Assembly: GCA_937859825.1 (NCBI GenBank)
Contig: CALMAP010000206.1
Span: 4,770-11,254 of the forward strand
Direction of reading: 5' to 3'
Source of the DNA: an uncultured Terriglobus sp.
Lineage (GTDB): Bacteria; Acidobacteriota; Terriglobia; Terriglobales; Acidobacteriaceae
DNA length: 6,485 nt
Below, piece by piece: positions 5,434-6,485 of the stretch (the stretch's first letter is position 1; each line of letters begins with the position of its first letter). A program made the translations under genes and the position numbers. A model generated the notes under the pieces. The model was not told where the DNA came from. It was given only the letters and a program-made list of their open reading frames with translations, and ran no database searches.

Positions 5434-6485
5434 TCATGACACGGCATGCCTTTCTTCGGGATGTACCTGTTCACTGTGTTTAACCTGGACTTCAATCGGT
5501 ACAATCGCCGGAACAAAGGTATGCAGAGGGAGTACCCACCTGGTTTGTCCTTCTTCTGACTCTTCCAGTTTGCGAAACTGCAATGTCCTGTAAAGCTCAC
5601 GCACCATATTGTTCTTCGCACTGGGTTGGTACTTGCCGATCAGCCGGACGACTCCACGCTCAGCACACATCCTTGCAAGCACATTCAGACATGCTTCTTC
5701 GACACGGCGGCCAAACACGCGGCAACTCATCAGCCAATTCTCAATCTCAGTATCCCGCCCAAGCACGCGAGCGATGATGACAGCGATGGAGCCGTTATCC
5801 CCAAAACGATCAATCAACCGAAACTGCAGTGCGATCACCTGAGGGTCACGCATGCGTTCGCTCACCTGTGCTTCGTTGAATCGTTCCGTCGTCAGGTTGA
5901 ACTGGTTTGTCTTGTTGATGAGTTGCGTGATGCGCGCCAAACCGATGGTGTCGAACGACTGCACCTGCAATTGCATGCGAAGTGAGACCAGGTACCCCTG
6001 CAGGTCTGTTGACGTTCCAAGAAGCCGTGACCGCTCTGCGTTCTCCTGGTACCGGTGGGCTCGCGCCAAATCATCTTCTGTCGTTCGCAGTCCTTCAAAA
6101 TATCCGGCGGCAGCAATGGTGGCCGCGTACTCCGCAGGGTCGTTTGGCAGTTCGGGCACACGCACCATCGGTAGTTCCCTGCGTATAAGCGCCCGTTCCG
6201 CGGGGTTGTCGTCCACGAACACGAGAGCGTCCAGGCCGATGTTCAAGGTGTGTGCAATCTGCCTCAGATTGCTTGCCTTGTCCGTCCAGTTCGCAAGGAA
6301 ACATGCGATGTCGCCGCGCCTGAGCACCATTTCAGGATGTTTCTCAAATGGCAGCAACGCGTCCGCCTCATTGTTCTTCGAGCAGACAGCCAGAATCACT
6401 CCGCGTTGTGCAAGCCTCTTCGCATAGCGCTGCAAATCGGCGAAGGCCTCACCAGCACCGCTGCCGTGACCGAGCACAATGCCCT
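5434..6485 (-). CDS. FkbH-like protein (HAD-family domain plus C-terminal GNAT-like domain); 5' end beyond the window
   Basis: This is the C-terminal 349 residues of an FkbH-like protein. Characterised members transfer a glyceryl unit from 1,3-bisphosphoglycerate to an acyl carrier protein, releasing phosphate, for example in methoxymalonyl-ACP synthesis. Counting from the first complete codon, the HAD core shows AVCSKNNEAD (32-41, motif II Ser), NWTDKASNL (65-73, motif III Lys) and VFVDDNPAER (88-97, acidic motif IV). The DxD nucleophile and LWGG region expected upstream lie outside the window. The family's second half follows: INKTNQFNLTT (189-199), DRFGDNGSI (225-233), NWLMSCRVFGRRVEE (249-263) and GKYQPSAKNN (283-292), a GNAT-like fold. 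The frame is open through the right edge, so the GTG at 6477 is internal and is not the start. The gene is 43 bp upstream of treZ on the same strand. No carrier protein, polyketide synthase or non-ribosomal synthetase gene is visible here; they could be upstream. Family confident, substrate unknown. Confidence 0.9.
   Translation of the reverse strand, partial: GIVLGHGSGAGEAFADLQRYAKRLAQRGVILAVCSKNNEADALLPFEKHPEMVLRRGDIACFLANWTDKASNLRQIAHTLNIGLDALVFVDDNPAERALIRRELPMVRVPELPNDPAEYAATIAAAGYFEGLRTTEDDLARAHRYQENAERSRLLGTSTDLQGYLVSLRMQLQVQSFDTIGLARITQLINKTNQFNLTTERFNEAQVSERMRDPQVIALQFRLIDRFGDNGSIAVIIARVLGRDTEIENWLMSCRVFGRRVEEACLNVLARMCAERGVVRLIGKYQPSAKNNMVRELYRTLQFRKLEESEEGQTRWVLPLHTFVPAIVPIEVQVKHSEQVHPEERHAVS

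Noticed and set aside
5391..5621. Minus-strand frame ending in TGA immediately before the treZ GTG, which could suggest that treZ was once longer
   Set aside because: The stretch overlaps the conserved C-terminus of the fkbH-like gene in another frame, and treZ is already complete at its N-terminal domain.
5852..6427. 191-residue plus-strand frame, rich in Ser and Arg, inside the fkbH-like gene
   Set aside because: Antisense to strongly conserved FkbH motifs; low-complexity composition is that of a reversed coding frame.
6475..6477. GTG at 6477 as the start of the fkbH-like gene
   Set aside because: The frame remains open to the right edge and the residues before it (GI) fit the family; the expected catalytic N-terminal region must lie upstream.

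Overview
The window holds two complete genes and two genes cut by its edges, laid out as <cysJ-like (partial) | glgP> | <treZ | <fkbH-like (partial). All reading frames are intact. I see no tRNA, rRNA, CRISPR array, insertion sequence or prophage signature. The moderately GC-rich base composition, the GTG starts, and the combination of a flavodoxin-less sulfite-reductase-type flavoprotein, a cyanobacterial-type glycogen phosphorylase, a TreZ and an FkbH-like protein suggest a free-living soil-type bacterium. My best guess is the Acidobacteriota (Terriglobia), but this is inference from protein style and is not proven by any marker in the window.

Layout. Positions 1-804 (minus) encode the N-terminal 268 residues of an FAD/NADP(H) reductase of the CysJ / cytochrome-P450-reductase family; the rest lies beyond the left edge. 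A 144-bp divergent intergenic region (805-948) carries a Shine-Dalgarno for glgP, a possible -10 box and a perfect 6-bp inverted repeat. Positions 949-3426 (plus) encode an 825-residue glycogen/alpha-glucan phosphorylase. A 119-bp convergent gap (3427-3545) contains a long hairpin that is best paired in the plus-strand transcript. Positions 3546-5390 (minus) encode a 614-residue malto-oligosyltrehalose trehalohydrolase (TreZ). After a 43-bp gap comes the 3' part of an FkbH-like HAD/GNAT-type protein (5434-6485, minus), which is upstream of treZ and probably co-transcribed with it.

How the genes fit together. GlgP releases glucose-1-phosphate from stored alpha-glucan. TreZ, with a TreY partner not seen here, turns the ends of the same polymer into trehalose. 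The two central genes therefore draw on one glucan pool for energy or for osmotic and desiccation protection. The FkbH-like protein belongs to a family that loads a glyceryl unit from 1,3-bisphosphoglycerate onto an acyl carrier protein; its proximity to treZ is unusual and its substrate is unknown. The flavoprotein is a separate electron-transfer function, probably for sulfite reduction, and shares only the divergent control region.

I did not find a clear undescribed system. The points most worth a second look are the Cys in the PLP-lysine motif of GlgP, the altered catalytic-region motifs in TreZ, the fkbH-treZ pairing, and the repeated CATTGC elements between cysJ and glgP.
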